From NCBI RefSeq assembly GCF_007680605.1, contig NZ_VEIO01000001.1, forward strand, positions 2,795,276 to 2,859,275: a stretch of DNA of 64,000 nucleotides, written 5' to 3'. Below the pieces are notes generated by a model. That model worked only from the letters and a program-made list of their open reading frames with translations. It did no database searches and had not been told where the DNA came from. The translations under genes and the position numbers were made by a program. This stretch comes from Paenibacillus xylanexedens (GTDB lineage Bacteria > Bacillota > Bacilli > Paenibacillales > Paenibacillaceae). Below are positions 26,475 to 35,761 of the stretch, in pieces (position 1 is the stretch's first letter; every line of letters starts with the position of its first letter).

Positions 26475-28724
26475 TTAACCGGCTTCAGGTGCCGGGGGTT
26501 TAGGTTTCTTGATCTCTTCCGGATACTCGATTCTGGAGTGGAAAATGCCCATGACCGTTTCCTTTAACGTTTTGGCCACGATATCCAGCTCACGCATCGT
26601 AAGGTCACAATCGTTAAACTGATGATCATCTAGGCGACCTTTGATAATTTTTTCAATCATGGACTCTACCTGTTCCACCGTTGGCTTGCGTAACGAACGA
26701 ACGGCCGCTTCAACACTGTCGGCAATCCCTACAATAGCAGACTCCTTCGATTGCGCCTTCGGTCCCGGATAACGAAAATCTTCTTCCGTGAAATCCGGTT
26801 CAATCCCTGCTTCTTCCGCCTGACGCAACGCCTTGTGGTAGAAGTAATGGAGGAATGTTGTACCATGATGTTGCTCGGCAATATCCCGTATCGGCTTCGG
26901 TAGCTTATAGTCCTTCTGCATCTCAACGCCATCCCGCGCATGCGCAACGATAATAGACTTACTTAGTTTGGGATCAATCGAATCATGCGGATTCTCCATG
27001 TTGTTTTGGTTCTCAATAAAATAGATCGGCCGCTTGGTCTTCCCGATATCATGATAATATGACCCTACTCGACAGAGCAATCCATTTGCACCAATAGCCT
27101 CAGCGGCCGCTTCGGATAGATTGCCAACCATAACGCTATGGTGATACGTGCCCGGTGTCTCTGTAAGCAACTTGCGAAGCAACGGATGATTTGGATTCGA
27201 AAGCTCAACCAGTTTAAGTGCCGATAGAATGCCAAACGACGTTTCAAAAAACGGCATCAGCCCGATAACCAGAATAGCTGTCAGTACCCCGCCTGCAAAG
27301 GCGTATCCAATGCCGTACAGTGTTGTTGTTCTGTTCCAGTCCCCTGTATCAATTAAAGCCAGTGTAAAGACAGCCAGAGACCCGAACAGACAGACCATGA
27401 TAGCCCCTTTTAAGATCGTTGACCGCTGACTCGCTCGGTGCGTTGCAAAAATCGCCACAAACGAAACGACAACTGCAAAGAAGCCAAGTTCAAAGTCAAA
27501 AAGCTGACCCTGGTGTGTATTCAAAATAATGCTAGACAGTATACCGATAAGAATCGAGCATACAAATGCAAGTGATGTATCCAGTAATAGGGCAATCAGC
27601 ATCGCTCCAACAGCCACCGGTGCTAGAAAACCGATAAATGGACGTTCATTGGTCTGAATCAAGGCTGTCACGTGCATTACAACAATTGAAATAATAAAGA
27701 TGAGAACAAGCATAAGCAGCTGGGCATTATTATATTTGAAATGTGTTCCACTGCCTTGCTGAATAAACATCAAAATCGCTGCCGACAGCATACAGGAAAA
27801 CAAAAGCAATCCCAGCTGCGGCCAGTAGTTGACCTCATTTTTCAGCAAATCATTCTCATTAAGCAGTGCATACATTTCCGGGGTAATCATCTCCCCTTTA
27901 GATACAAGCGTGTCCCCCTGCTTGATAAACACCGTCGGTGTATTTTCACGGGCTTGGACCTTTGCTTCCTTGGTTCCCTCTTCATCATAAAAACGGTTAG
28001 CCGTTACCACCAGACGCGTAAGTTCCTGTACCACTTCACGCTGCGTACGTTTGCTAAGCGAACTTGCACTAACCATCTCCGCCACTTTTGCCCGTGCAGT
28101 TGTAGCCTCGCTAACCTGGTCTGTCATCAATCTCGCGACAATGTCTCGTGCAACAGGTTTCATTTCCTGAATATCATCTGAAGTCAGACGTGAGATTTTG
28201 ATATACGTTTCTTCAGGAATACGGTAACTTTGTTCCTGTACGACGTTTCGAATCTCTTCCAGTAAAGTGTCGGAGTATGTACCTGTTTTCCGATTGTTAT
28301 TAATATAGTTAGACACAAAGTCTTTCTGACGTTGCGGGATCTCATCCCGATAGATATCAATCTTATCCTGACTTGAGATCTGGTCGTCCTGATTCAAACG
28401 GTCAATGCGATCCAGTAGCGTAGTCATCAGGTTTTCGTTACGCATCTGCACGATCTGATATATTGGCTGCACACGTTCGGCCGCTTCTTCCTGTGCCTTC
28501 AGTGTAGCCTTGTTATTCGGAATCTGCATTGGCGCAACAATGTCTACCTCACTGCGGGTACCTTCCTGAATATCGTAGCGCTCAGGTAACAGTTTAGAAG
28601 AAAGACTCACGTAAAAGAGGATCACTAAAAACAAAAAGAGAAGATAGCGCGCCCACACGCTATACTTCCATCCTGTCGCTCTATTTTGAAAAGATTTGCC
28701 TTTTGACATTTCTTTCGAGGTCAC
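26475..28724 (-). CDS. pgpH: 7TM receptor with HD phosphohydrolase domain (PgpH/YqfF)
   Basis: A 749-residue membrane HD-domain protein. The N-terminal transmembrane helix is followed by an extracellular 7TMR-HDED domain (to about residue 290), seven transmembrane helices, and a cytoplasmic HD domain with YYHDIGKTKRP and IVAHARDG. Family members degrade the second messenger c-di-AMP. The GTG at 28724 is preferred because AAAGGGA lies 9 bases upstream and the next gene upstream, phoH, ends at 28741; a longer frame to 28907 would overlap phoH. The start spacing to phoH is 16 bases. Confidence 0.93.
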   Translation of the reverse strand: MTSKEMSKGKSFQNRATGWKYSVWARYLLFLFLVILFYVSLSSKLLPERYDIQEGTRSEVDIVAPMQIPNNKATLKAQEEAAERVQPIYQIVQMRNENLMTTLLDRIDRLNQDDQISSQDKIDIYRDEIPQRQKDFVSNYINNNRKTGTYSDTLLEEIRNVVQEQSYRIPEETYIKISRLTSDDIQEMKPVARDIVARLMTDQVSEATTARAKVAEMVSASSLSKRTQREVVQELTRLVVTANRFYDEEGTKEAKVQARENTPTVFIKQGDTLVSKGEMITPEMYALLNENDLLKNEVNYWPQLGLLLFSCMLSAAILMFIQQGSGTHFKYNNAQLLMLVLIFIISIVVMHVTALIQTNERPFIGFLAPVAVGAMLIALLLDTSLAFVCSILIGILSSIILNTHQGQLFDFELGFFAVVVSFVAIFATHRASQRSTILKGAIMVCLFGSLAVFTLALIDTGDWNRTTTLYGIGYAFAGGVLTAILVIGLMPFFETSFGILSALKLVELSNPNHPLLRKLLTETPGTYHHSVMVGNLSEAAAEAIGANGLLCRVGSYYHDIGKTKRPIYFIENQNNMENPHDSIDPKLSKSIIVAHARDGVEMQKDYKLPKPIRDIAEQHHGTTFLHYFYHKALRQAEEAGIEPDFTEEDFRYPGPKAQSKESAIVGIADSVEAAVRSLRKPTVEQVESMIEKIIKGRLDDHQFNDCDLTMRELDIVAKTLKETVMGIFHSRIEYPEEIKKPKPPAPEAG

Positions 28725-28740
28725 TTTAGACAATCCCTTT

Positions 28741-29712
28741 CTATGCTTGATTTTCTGCGGCGTGGTTGTAAGCCACAATGATTTTCTGGACGAGGGAGTG
28801 CCGCACGACATCCTGTTCGGCGAAATGTACAAATCCAATTTCCTGAACCTCACCCAGGATCGTACTCGCTTCCACAAGTCCTGATTTTTTGCCACGCGGT
28901 AAATCAATCTGTGTCACGTCTCCGGTGATGACCATCTTGGAACCAAACCCAAGACGGGTTAAAAACATTTTCATCTGTTCAGGCGTTGTGTTCTGTGCCT
29001 CATCCAGAATGATAAAGGAATCATCCAGCGTACGACCACGCATATAGGCCAAGGGAGCGATTTCAATTAATCCGCGTTCCAGAGCCTTAGCCGTCTGTTC
29101 TTGTCCCATAACGTCGTATAGAGCGTCATACAGCGGTCTCAGGTACGGATCTACTTTCTCCTGCAGATCACCTGGCAGAAAACCCAGGCTTTCGCCCGCT
29201 TCAACCGCAGGCCTTGTAAGCACGATACGTTTGACACTGCCCTCTTTAAGAGCGGCAACAGCCAGCACAACAGCCAGATACGTTTTACCGGTTCCGGCTG
29301 GACCAATCCCGAATACAATATCCCGTTTTTTAATCGTGGTTACATAATGTTTCTGTCCAATCGTTTTTACACGAATTGGTTTACCACGGTATGTCGTCGT
29401 AATTTCACCTTTAAACAGATCCAGTAGCTGATCCGCACGCAAATCTTTAGCAAGCTCTATCGCATATTGGACATCTCTTTCAGTCAACACATACCCATTG
29501 CGAATCAATTGCAGTAATACATCAAATAGTTGTTCAAGTGATTCCACCTGTTGCACAGTACCAAAGATATTAATCTCTGCTTCGCGCGAAGCGATCTGGG
29601 CTGGAATCTCGGATTCAATCAGTTTCAGAAAAATATCTTGGGGTCCAAACAGAGATTGCCCCTCTCCCGCACTTTGGAGCGAGATTTGTATACTGCGTGT
29701 TTGCTCTGACAA
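28741..29712 (-). CDS. phoH: PhoH family ATPase
   Basis: A 323-residue PhoH-like P-loop ATPase, possibly an RNA helicase/RNase partner; YbeY linkage is conserved in many bacteria. Walker A is GPAGTGKTYLAV near residue 140 and Walker B-like ILDEAQNTTPEQMKM is near residue 240. An N-terminal domain of about 100 residues precedes the ATPase. The start appears to be TTG at 29712 (GAGGATAT just upstream). It begins 6 bases after yqfD. Confidence 0.94.
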   Translation of the reverse strand: MSEQTRSIQISLQSAGEGQSLFGPQDIFLKLIESEIPAQIASREAEINIFGTVQQVESLEQLFDVLLQLIRNGYVLTERDVQYAIELAKDLRADQLLDLFKGEITTTYRGKPIRVKTIGQKHYVTTIKKRDIVFGIGPAGTGKTYLAVVLAVAALKEGSVKRIVLTRPAVEAGESLGFLPGDLQEKVDPYLRPLYDALYDVMGQEQTAKALERGLIEIAPLAYMRGRTLDDSFIILDEAQNTTPEQMKMFLTRLGFGSKMVITGDVTQIDLPRGKKSGLVEASTILGEVQEIGFVHFAEQDVVRHSLVQKIIVAYNHAAENQA

Positions 29713-29718
29713 ATATCC

Positions 29719-30912
29719 TCATTCTCCTTGACTATGGACTAACGGAAGTTCTTCCGCGATGCTTTCTTCCACTTCAAATAATACTTTCATATAAACTTTA
29801 CCATTCTCTTTCTTCTCATGCAAAATTTTTTCACTTAAAATTTTTGTGCCTTTACCGTTTTTGGCTAAAATATCATTTCGCGCCCCTTCTAATCCTTTCG
29901 TTTTAGCCCAATCCACACCTTGCTCTTCCTGATGGAAATTCGTTTCCATATCCTTTTCCGTCATCCATCCCATCGGCAAGGTGAATGAACGCCAGGTCAG
30001 AGATTTGTGATACGTATCCGTGTCATATGAACTAAAAGGAGTTTTTCCGTACCCCCATAATTGAATCGCCCAATCTCCCAGCACCACGTAAAATCGCTCT
30101 TTACTTTCTCCGGTCATCGTCTGATGTTTCTGAATCAGCGGAACCTGTATATCATATTCCCGCCAGACCATGCCCCGGACCTCGCCTTTGGCAACAATCG
30201 TTTTTGTATTTTCCTCGTCACCCAGGATGCCCGAAATCAGCACTTGTCCTTTCTTGACACGTGTGTTCTTCTGTACTACGGGGCGTCCCTGTTCAGCATA
30301 GATCTGAGTGACCACCGCGTCGGATTTACTGATGAGATGCCTTGGATTCAGTAGAGGCTCTCGCTTAGGCTGTGCGGACTCAACGACCTGAATCGTAACC
30401 CTTGTCCCCTCTTTCGTTACGCCAATCCAGGTCACATCAGGCAGTGCCAGCGCCAGCTGTCTGGAGAGCTTGTCCTGACTTTTCATTCGGAACCCCCATT
30501 GAAAAGGGTAGATGCCTTCTTTTTTAGCCGCGGCCAGTACTTCGTCTGTCGGAATCGTTACATTCCCTTTCACTTCTACATTCCAGATCATAGACGATAG
30601 GGCAAATAGTGCCGCCACAAAGAACAGCATGCCCCCTACAAAAAACTTTCTGCGAAACAGACGAGCGAGGAAAAAAGGAAAACCGCTACGGTGCATAATT
30701 TTCACTCTGCAGCCTGTCCCCTTTACAACAGGACGCAGTCTGAAAAAATGCGGAAGCAAAATGCTCATCTCCGCCTGGCGTCCATCCTGTGCACGTAGAT
30801 CCCATACACTCAGTCTCTGCTCTGTTATTGCATTAATTAATGTCTCGATATCTCCGCCTGTAACTTTGATCCGCACGGCTCCCCGCAATTTATACAGACT
30901 AGGCTGCTTCAT
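29719..30912 (-). CDS. yqfD: Sporulation protein YqfD
   Basis: A 397-residue YqfD-family protein required for normal sporulation. A cytoplasmic N-terminal part, a transmembrane helix near residue 95 (FVGGMLFFVAALFAL) and a large outer domain are seen. The conserved stretch WIGVTKEGTRVTIQVVE is near residue 165. Its ATG overlaps the yqfC stop by 4 bases. The pair is SigE-dependent in Bacillus. Confidence 0.93.
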   Translation of the reverse strand: MKQPSLYKLRGAVRIKVTGGDIETLINAITEQRLSVWDLRAQDGRQAEMSILLPHFFRLRPVVKGTGCRVKIMHRSGFPFFLARLFRRKFFVGGMLFFVAALFALSSMIWNVEVKGNVTIPTDEVLAAAKKEGIYPFQWGFRMKSQDKLSRQLALALPDVTWIGVTKEGTRVTIQVVESAQPKREPLLNPRHLISKSDAVVTQIYAEQGRPVVQKNTRVKKGQVLISGILGDEENTKTIVAKGEVRGMVWREYDIQVPLIQKHQTMTGESKERFYVVLGDWAIQLWGYGKTPFSSYDTDTYHKSLTWRSFTLPMGWMTEKDMETNFHQEEQGVDWAKTKGLEGARNDILAKNGKGTKILSEKILHEKKENGKVYMKVLFEVEESIAEELPLVHSQGE

Positions 30913-31202
30913 CCGTTTCCCTCCACTCCATTCATATGAATATCCAGAATCGTACCTTCGATAGCTACTTCATCCGGCAAAATGTTACGTATGACCAAAG
31001 CACTGCCTTTGATCTCCAATTGACCTTGTGACAGAGCCAGTACGATGCGATCCGGCGTGAAATGGATAACGCCGCGATGATTCTCTATATACAGTTGCTT
31101 GCTGCCGATCAGGGTTAACCGTGGCATATCATAAAGCACATCCTGCGGCAAATCCAGCACCTCGCTGGTCCATCTGCGCAGCTTGCGGCTGATCCGGGTC
31201 AT
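30909..31202 (-). CDS. yqfC: Sporulation protein YqfC
   Basis: A 97-residue YqfC-family protein. The conserved core LPQDVLYDMPRLTLIG and ENHRGVIHFTPD is present, ending in a region rich in beta strands. It is upstream of and coupled to yqfD. The family acts in the mother cell during sporulation; the molecular role is unclear. A SigE-like promoter lies 31 bp upstream. Confidence 0.93.
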   Translation of the reverse strand: MTRISRKLRRWTSEVLDLPQDVLYDMPRLTLIGSKQLYIENHRGVIHFTPDRIVLALSQGQLEIKGSALVIRNILPDEVAIEGTILDIHMNGVEGNG

Positions 31203-31232
31203 TCGAAGGTCTTCCCCCTTCCTCTACAGTTC

Positions 31233-31261
31233 AACTTATGCGCAAATTCAGGAAATTATGA
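31233..31261 (-). promoter_or_regulatory. Candidate SigE-type promoter of yqfCD
   Basis: On the minus strand TCATAATT (31261-31254), a 13-bp gap and CATAAGTT (31240-31233) resemble the SigE pattern (-35 with an ATA core, -10 CATA---T). Bacillus yqfCD is SigE-dependent, but the match here is only approximate. Confidence 0.4.
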
Positions 31262-31311
31262 AGAATTGGTGAGCGGTTACGTACATATTTTGCTGAAAAT
31301 ACAGGCATACG

Positions 31312-31356
31312 AAAAAAAGCCTTCTCCGGAGGCATTTTGCTCCCCAGAAAAGGCTT
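31312..31356 (-). terminator. Terminator of the nfeD-floA operon
   Basis: AAGCCTT-TC and GGAG pair with CCTCC-GA-AAGGCTT around CAAAATG. Seven T residues follow on the minus strand, about 50 bases after the 202-residue protein gene. It separates this operon from yqfCD. Confidence 0.9.
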
Positions 31357-31408
31357 CGTTCTACTTTAAAACGGGCGAATCACTTATCCTCTATATTCTC
31401 ACTTACTT

Positions 31409-32017
31409 TTACAACTTCCCTCTCGTTCCGAAAGGTTGCTTCGAACGAGGAGAACCCAGTACCTCCGCCCAAAGTACTCCCGTACGAATATCTTCTTGAC
31501 GAAGGCGAGAGGGCACTGAATCCGTTGTATCTGCCTCTTCCATACTTGAATTCGATACAGATGGAGAAGTCGCTGAAGAAATACGATTCAGTCTGTCCTG
31601 TATCATACGTTGTTGCTCTTCCATCAATCTCATCTGCTCATCTACCGAACTCCGCATGCTATTCAGTGATTGGTCGTCTCTAAAATCATCCCCCGGACGA
31701 GAAGTCGCTGCCGGTTCAGTGTAAGGCTGGTCATAACGTTCGTCGTAACGCTCATCATCATATCGTCCATCGTCATAACGCTCATCATATTGCTCCTCAT
31801 AACGGCGGTCATCGTGTCCGGCTGACTGCTGCTGCGAAGAGTCATTTCCTGAGCGTCGATTCGCATCTTCGCCACCGCCAAATGTCGGCATCCCGTTTCC
31901 GGGACGCTTCTGATTGGGGTTTGCTGACTTCCCCAGCTTTCCAAGAACTGAAAAGAGGGCAAAAGCAATAACCGCTACAACATAGAGGTTGTTAAATATC
32001 CATTCGAATAGGCTCAT
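31409..32017 (-). CDS. Membrane-anchored hypothetical protein with acidic/Tyr-rich repeat
   Basis: A 202-residue protein not recognised as a named family. An N-terminal transmembrane helix (about residues 8-27, LYVVAVIAFALFSVLGKLG) is followed by a long disordered linker rich in Asp, Arg and Tyr with repeated DERYD-like units (about residues 75-100). A short conserved-looking C-terminus contains WAEVLGSPRSKQPF. It is 13 bases after floA and shares its terminator, so it is probably a membrane partner of FloA/NfeD; this is an inference from position. The place corresponds to Bacillus yqfB, but the sequence looks unrelated. Confidence 0.8.
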   Translation of the reverse strand: MSLFEWIFNNLYVVAVIAFALFSVLGKLGKSANPNQKRPGNGMPTFGGGEDANRRSGNDSSQQQSAGHDDRRYEEQYDERYDDGRYDDERYDERYDQPYTEPAATSRPGDDFRDDQSLNSMRSSVDEQMRLMEEQQRMIQDRLNRISSATSPSVSNSSMEEADTTDSVPSRLRQEDIRTGVLWAEVLGSPRSKQPFGTRGKL

Positions 32018-32030
32018 TTACATTCACCGC

Positions 32031-33038
32031 CTATCTTCCGTTTTTGGAATCACCCTGATCATTGGAATTCGAACCTTCAGCAGGTTTTCCCAAAGTGTTA
32101 CGCATCTGAGTATCCGCTTCAATGTTTTTCAGGTTCATATAGTCCATTACGCCAATTTTGCCACTGCGAAGCGCTTCGGACATGGCAAGTGGTACTTGGG
32201 ACTCGGACTCAACGACACGCGCTCTCATCTCAACAACGCGCGCTTTCATCTCTTGTTCTTGCGCTACGGCCATCGCACGGCGCTCTTCCGCTTTTGCTTG
32301 CGCAATACGTTTATCTGCTTCCGCCTGCTCGGTTTGCAAGAAGGCACCAATGTTTTTACCTACGTCTACGTCCGCGATATCAATAGACAGGATTTCGAAC
32401 GCAGTACCTGCATCCAAACCTTTGGACAATACAGTACGAGAGATCAAATCCGGATTTTCCAAGACATCTTTGTGGGAGTTCGAAGAACCGTTCGTACTTA
32501 CAATACCTTCGCCGACGCGGGCAATAATCGTTTCTTCACCAGCACCACCGACGAGGCGATCAATGTTGGCACGAACCGTAACTCGTGCTCTAACTTTAAC
32601 TTCGATACCGTCTTTGGCAACGGCAGATACGATTGGTGTTTCGATAACACGTGGGTTTACACTCATTTGCACGGCTTGCAATACGTCACGACCTGCCAGG
32701 TCAATCGCAGCAGCACGTTCGAATTCGAGTGGAATGTTTGCACGTTGCGCAGCAATCAAAGCATTAACAACGCGGTCAACGTTACCACCAGCTAGGAAGT
32801 GACTCTCCAGCTGGTTAATGTTCAAGCCAAGTCCCGCTTTCGTTGCTTTGATCAACGGGTTAACGATTCGGCTTGGTGTTACACGTCTCAATCTCATCGC
32901 CACCAATGTAATAATACCAATTCTTACCCCTGACGCGATGGCCGAGATCCAGAGCATAACCGGGAAAAAGCTGAAAAATACGCTCAGTACGATAATAGCG
33001 AGTACCGCGATGAGCAAAATCGTGATCATTGGATCCAT
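32031..33038 (-). CDS. floA: Flotillin-like protein FloA
   Basis: A 335-residue FloA (YqfA), a membrane scaffold of functional microdomains. An N-terminal hydrophobic hairpin (about residues 5-45) is followed by an SPFH-type domain. A coiled-coil region rich in Ala, Glu and Lys ([22 protein letters not shown], broken by charged residues) is near residues 230-270. GGAGG lies upstream of the ATG. It follows nfeD in the same operon. Confidence 0.97.
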   Translation of the reverse strand: MDPMITILLIAVLAIIVLSVFFSFFPVMLWISAIASGVRIGIITLVAMRLRRVTPSRIVNPLIKATKAGLGLNINQLESHFLAGGNVDRVVNALIAAQRANIPLEFERAAAIDLAGRDVLQAVQMSVNPRVIETPIVSAVAKDGIEVKVRARVTVRANIDRLVGGAGEETIIARVGEGIVSTNGSSNSHKDVLENPDLISRTVLSKGLDAGTAFEILSIDIADVDVGKNIGAFLQTEQAEADKRIAQAKAEERRAMAVAQEQEMKARVVEMRARVVESESQVPLAMSEALRSGKIGVMDYMNLKNIEADTQMRNTLGKPAEGSNSNDQGDSKNGR

Positions 33039-33164
33039 AGATTTAATTCCTCCGTTTGCAATATGTTTTTTGTAAAAAGAGCATCAGAACTGACGCTGAT
33101 TAATCCGCTGCTGAAACATCACTCCACCACATTGCCCGCAGCTTGGCAACAGGTTATGTACTTC

Positions 33165-33189
33165 GCCGAAGCGGCACCATCACTTCGGC
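33165..33189 (-). other. Short hairpin between nfeD and floA
   Basis: GCCGAAG and CTTCGGC form a perfect 7-bp stem with an 11-base loop, 10 bases after the nfeD stop. There is no T-run, so it is more likely an mRNA processing or stability element than a terminator, if it is functional at all. Confidence 0.35.
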
Positions 33190-33199
33190 AAGCGCAGAT

Positions 33200-34561
33200 T
33201 TACACCGGCAAAGCCTGTTGTACGACAATCCGGGAGCCTTCTGCTTTGATGACAATTACAGGTGTATCCACAGGAATGAATGCACCATCGGTGACCACAT
33301 CGACTCGTTCACCATCGAACATCGCCGTTCCTGCTGGGCGAAGCGGTGTAAGACTGATGCCTTGCAAGCCGATCAGTTCTTTACGCTCTGACGCCGAGGA
33401 GTATCCACGATCTGCCGATAACTTATCGCTTAAGATGAATCGATTCCATATTCCTCGATCCTTGAAGACCACAGCGATAATCGCGATTACGACCAGTGCA
33501 GCCCCAAAAGCAATTCCCAGGGACACAAACGCATCACTTGTATCGTAAGCCGCCCTGACAACCCCGGCCACCAGCGCAATGGATCCCAAAATGCCCAGAA
33601 TACCGAAGCTCGGAATAAACATCTCCAGAATCATCATGACAAGCCCGACCGTAAATAATACCCATGTCTCAGCCCCTGCAAACCCCGCAATGTAGTTTCC
33701 AGAGAAATAAAGCACAAAACATACAATTCCGACGATTCCCGGAACCCCAAACCCAGGCACAATCAGTTCAATAATGACACCGGCAATACCAATGAACAGC
33801 AGTACAGTCATCACAATCGGATTGGTTAAAAAGGTAGAAATATTCTCTGCAGCAGTGCGTTCTAGCTTGAACACATTTTCTTGATTGTAACCAAGCCATG
33901 CCGCTGCTTCCTCAGGTGTGTTGCTGATGTGGTCCGCATAACCCACTTTAAGCGCATCCTCCGCGGAAAGAGCAATAATTTCGCCTTTTTGTTTGGTTTT
34001 ATTGATCTCAGGCATTTCTACCACTATATTGACGTCGGCCATACCTGCCGCAATATCACCATCCCGGCCGCTCTTTTGGGCTGCGCCCTCCATTTTACTC
34101 GTCCAGTATGCTACCAGCTTGGGATCGTCAACATGTTTGCCTGTGCTGTCCACCATAGCCGCAGCACCAATCATGCTGCCTGGTGACATTACGATCTTAT
34201 CTGCATTCAGCGCAAGAAAACTTCCTGCGGATGCAGCATCACCACGGACAAAAGCCAACGTTTCGATAGGACTGTCTTTAATCATGGTGCCTAGCGCATC
34301 TGCAGTATCCACACGGCCTCCCGGCGTATTGATATCAAGAATGATCAAGCCAGCATTCATTTTCTCTGCTTCCTTGAATCCGCGCTCCATGAATTTGCCT
34401 AATCCCTGCTCGATTGGTTTATCCACCGGAATAATATATACGGCGCCGCTTTTCTCAGCTGCATGCGCTGACGGTATTCCAATCCAGACAGGAAGTAAAA
34501 GCGTCAGCAGCATCAAGAGCATTAGTGACCCCGTAAGCTTCTTCCGGCGCTTTCCCTTCAC
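33200..34561 (-). CDS. NfeD-family membrane serine protease (YqeZ type)
   Basis: A 453-residue NfeD protein of the long type. A signal-like helix (about residues 12-32) precedes a ClpP-like serine protease domain with AASAGSFLALNADKIVMSPGS near residue 110. Four to five transmembrane helices and a C-terminal OB fold follow. Family members work with flotillins in membrane microdomains. The GTG at 34561 has AAGGGGGG upstream. It heads the operon with floA, behind a SigW-like promoter. Confidence 0.93.
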   Translation of the reverse strand: MKGKRRKKLTGSLMLLMLLTLLLPVWIGIPSAHAAEKSGAVYIIPVDKPIEQGLGKFMERGFKEAEKMNAGLIILDINTPGGRVDTADALGTMIKDSPIETLAFVRGDAASAGSFLALNADKIVMSPGSMIGAAAMVDSTGKHVDDPKLVAYWTSKMEGAAQKSGRDGDIAAGMADVNIVVEMPEINKTKQKGEIIALSAEDALKVGYADHISNTPEEAAAWLGYNQENVFKLERTAAENISTFLTNPIVMTVLLFIGIAGVIIELIVPGFGVPGIVGIVCFVLYFSGNYIAGFAGAETWVLFTVGLVMMILEMFIPSFGILGILGSIALVAGVVRAAYDTSDAFVSLGIAFGAALVVIAIIAVVFKDRGIWNRFILSDKLSADRGYSSASERKELIGLQGISLTPLRPAGTAMFDGERVDVVTDGAFIPVDTPVIVIKAEGSRIVVQQALPV

Positions 34562-34613
34562 ATTAGTCCCCCCTTTTCCAATAATGTTATACTGTCCAGC
34601 TTATGGTATTTAT

Positions 34614-34639
34614 TACGTACAATGCAACATTACGTTTCA
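34614..34639 (-). promoter_or_regulatory. SigW-like ECF promoter of nfeD-floA
   Basis: On the minus strand TGAAAC (34639-34634), exactly 16 bp and CGTA (34617-34614), about 53 bases before the start codon. This is the Bacillus SigW consensus, and yqeZ-yqfA-yqfB is a known SigW operon there. Envelope-stress control of this operon is therefore likely. Confidence 0.82.
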
Positions 34640-34903
34640 AAAACTTAAAATTATATTTGAATACTCCAGCAAATGCAAGAAATATATACCCAAAATCAAG
34701 TTTATAATCCAATATTTATAAATTGCAAGCATTTTCGATGAGCAGAAAGCAAGACATGCCATAATAAGTGCCGCTACTTCGATCTTATGTGAGCATTTAT
34801 ATGCCAGCATGTTGTGCTAAACATGCTCTCAAAAGAGGTATCTCGCAATTTCATATGGAGATGAATAGAGTATGAACAGGAGTAGAGTATCGAATAAATC
34901 ATG
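34640..34903. other. Intergenic stretch without a gene
   Basis: AT-rich, between the SigW-like promoter and the terminator of the YqeY gene. No reading frame or RNA structure was recognised. Confidence 0.5.
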
Positions 34904-34937
34904 AAAAAACACCCCCTGACAAGTCAGGAGGTGTTTA
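34904..34937 (-). terminator. Terminator of rpsU-yqeY
   Basis: AAACACC-CCTGAC and GTCAGG-GGTGTTT form a tight stem with an AA loop, followed by TTTTTT on the minus strand just after the yqeY stop codon. Confidence 0.9.
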
Positions 34938-34948
34938 TTGAATTTGCT

Positions 34949-35392
34949 TTATTGCAGAAATTGTTGAACTGCTTGATTAACCAGTTTGCCGTCCGCTTTG
35001 CCTTTGACTTTCGGCATAAGGGCCGCCATCACTTTCCCCATCTCGGCTTTCGAAGAAGCACCGGTTTCCTGGATGGTCTGCTGTACAATTACTTTAATTT
35101 CTTCTTCGGTAAGCTGTGCAGGAAGATACTGGATAAGTATTTCAATTTCCGCTTCGGCATTTGCCGCGAGTTCTTCGCGACCTGCTTTGCCAAATTCTTG
35201 GAGGGCATCTTTGCGCTGTTTGATTTCACGACTCAGGATATCAAGCACTTCGTTGTCATCCAAATCTCTTTTCAAATCTATTTCAAGATTCTTGATCGTC
35301 GAACGAATCAACCGAATGGTGGAGAGTCTGAACTTGTCCTTACTCTTCATCGCTTGCTTCATATCTTCGTTCAATCGTTCGCTAAGATTCAT
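34949..35392 (-). CDS. yqeY: GatB/YqeY domain protein
   Basis: A 147-residue YqeY protein with the helical domain shared with the GatB C-terminus, which may bind tRNA. The motifs MKQAMKSKDKFRLSTIRLI near the start and YLPAQLTEEEI near residue 90 are typical. GGAGG precedes the ATG. It follows rpsU by 15 bases and shares its promoter. Confidence 0.95.
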   Translation of the reverse strand: MNLSERLNEDMKQAMKSKDKFRLSTIRLIRSTIKNLEIDLKRDLDDNEVLDILSREIKQRKDALQEFGKAGREELAANAEAEIEILIQYLPAQLTEEEIKVIVQQTIQETGASSKAEMGKVMAALMPKVKGKADGKLVNQAVQQFLQ

Positions 35393-35407
35393 GTAGTTAA
35401 AATCCTC

Positions 35408-35581
35408 CTAAAACTTTCTCTTACGAGCAGCCTCGGACTTTTTCTTGCGCTTTACGCTTGGCTTCTCATAATGCTTACGTTTCTTCACCTCAGCCAATAC
35501 GCCATCTTTAGCGATGGAACGTTTAAAGCGACGAAGTGCAGCATCAATAGTCTCGTTTTTGCGAACTTTAGTTTCAGACAC
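35408..35581 (-). CDS. rpsU: 30S ribosomal protein S21
   Basis: A 57-residue S21. The GTG at 35581 (reading [12 protein letters not shown]) is the start because GGAGGG stands 8 bases upstream and the length matches the family; an in-frame ATG at 35635 would add an unrelated leader. The basic tail [18 protein letters not shown] is typical. It is the first gene behind a near-consensus SigA promoter. Confidence 0.97.
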   Translation of the reverse strand: MSETKVRKNETIDAALRRFKRSIAKDGVLAEVKKRKHYEKPSVKRKKKSEAARKRKF

Positions 35582-35640
35582 CAGTTTTCCCTCCCTCCGA
35601 CCAGACCGTCCAAGAGCAATAACACGGTTCATCATCTTTC

Positions 35641-35670
35641 ATTATAGGCGAAAGGCAATAAAAGTGTCAA
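35641..35670 (-). promoter_or_regulatory. SigA promoter of rpsU-yqeY
   Basis: TTGACA (35670-35665), an 18-bp spacer and TATAAT (35646-35641) on the minus strand: consensus in both boxes. The start is expected near 35634, giving a leader of about 53 bases. Confidence 0.92.
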
Positions 35671-35761
35671 CCTTAACGTGATCCCTTAATATTAGCTGAG
35701 CTACAGCATTTTTTCAAGTGCAAAAACAAATTTACAACTTGAGTAACGTCATACGACCTTT

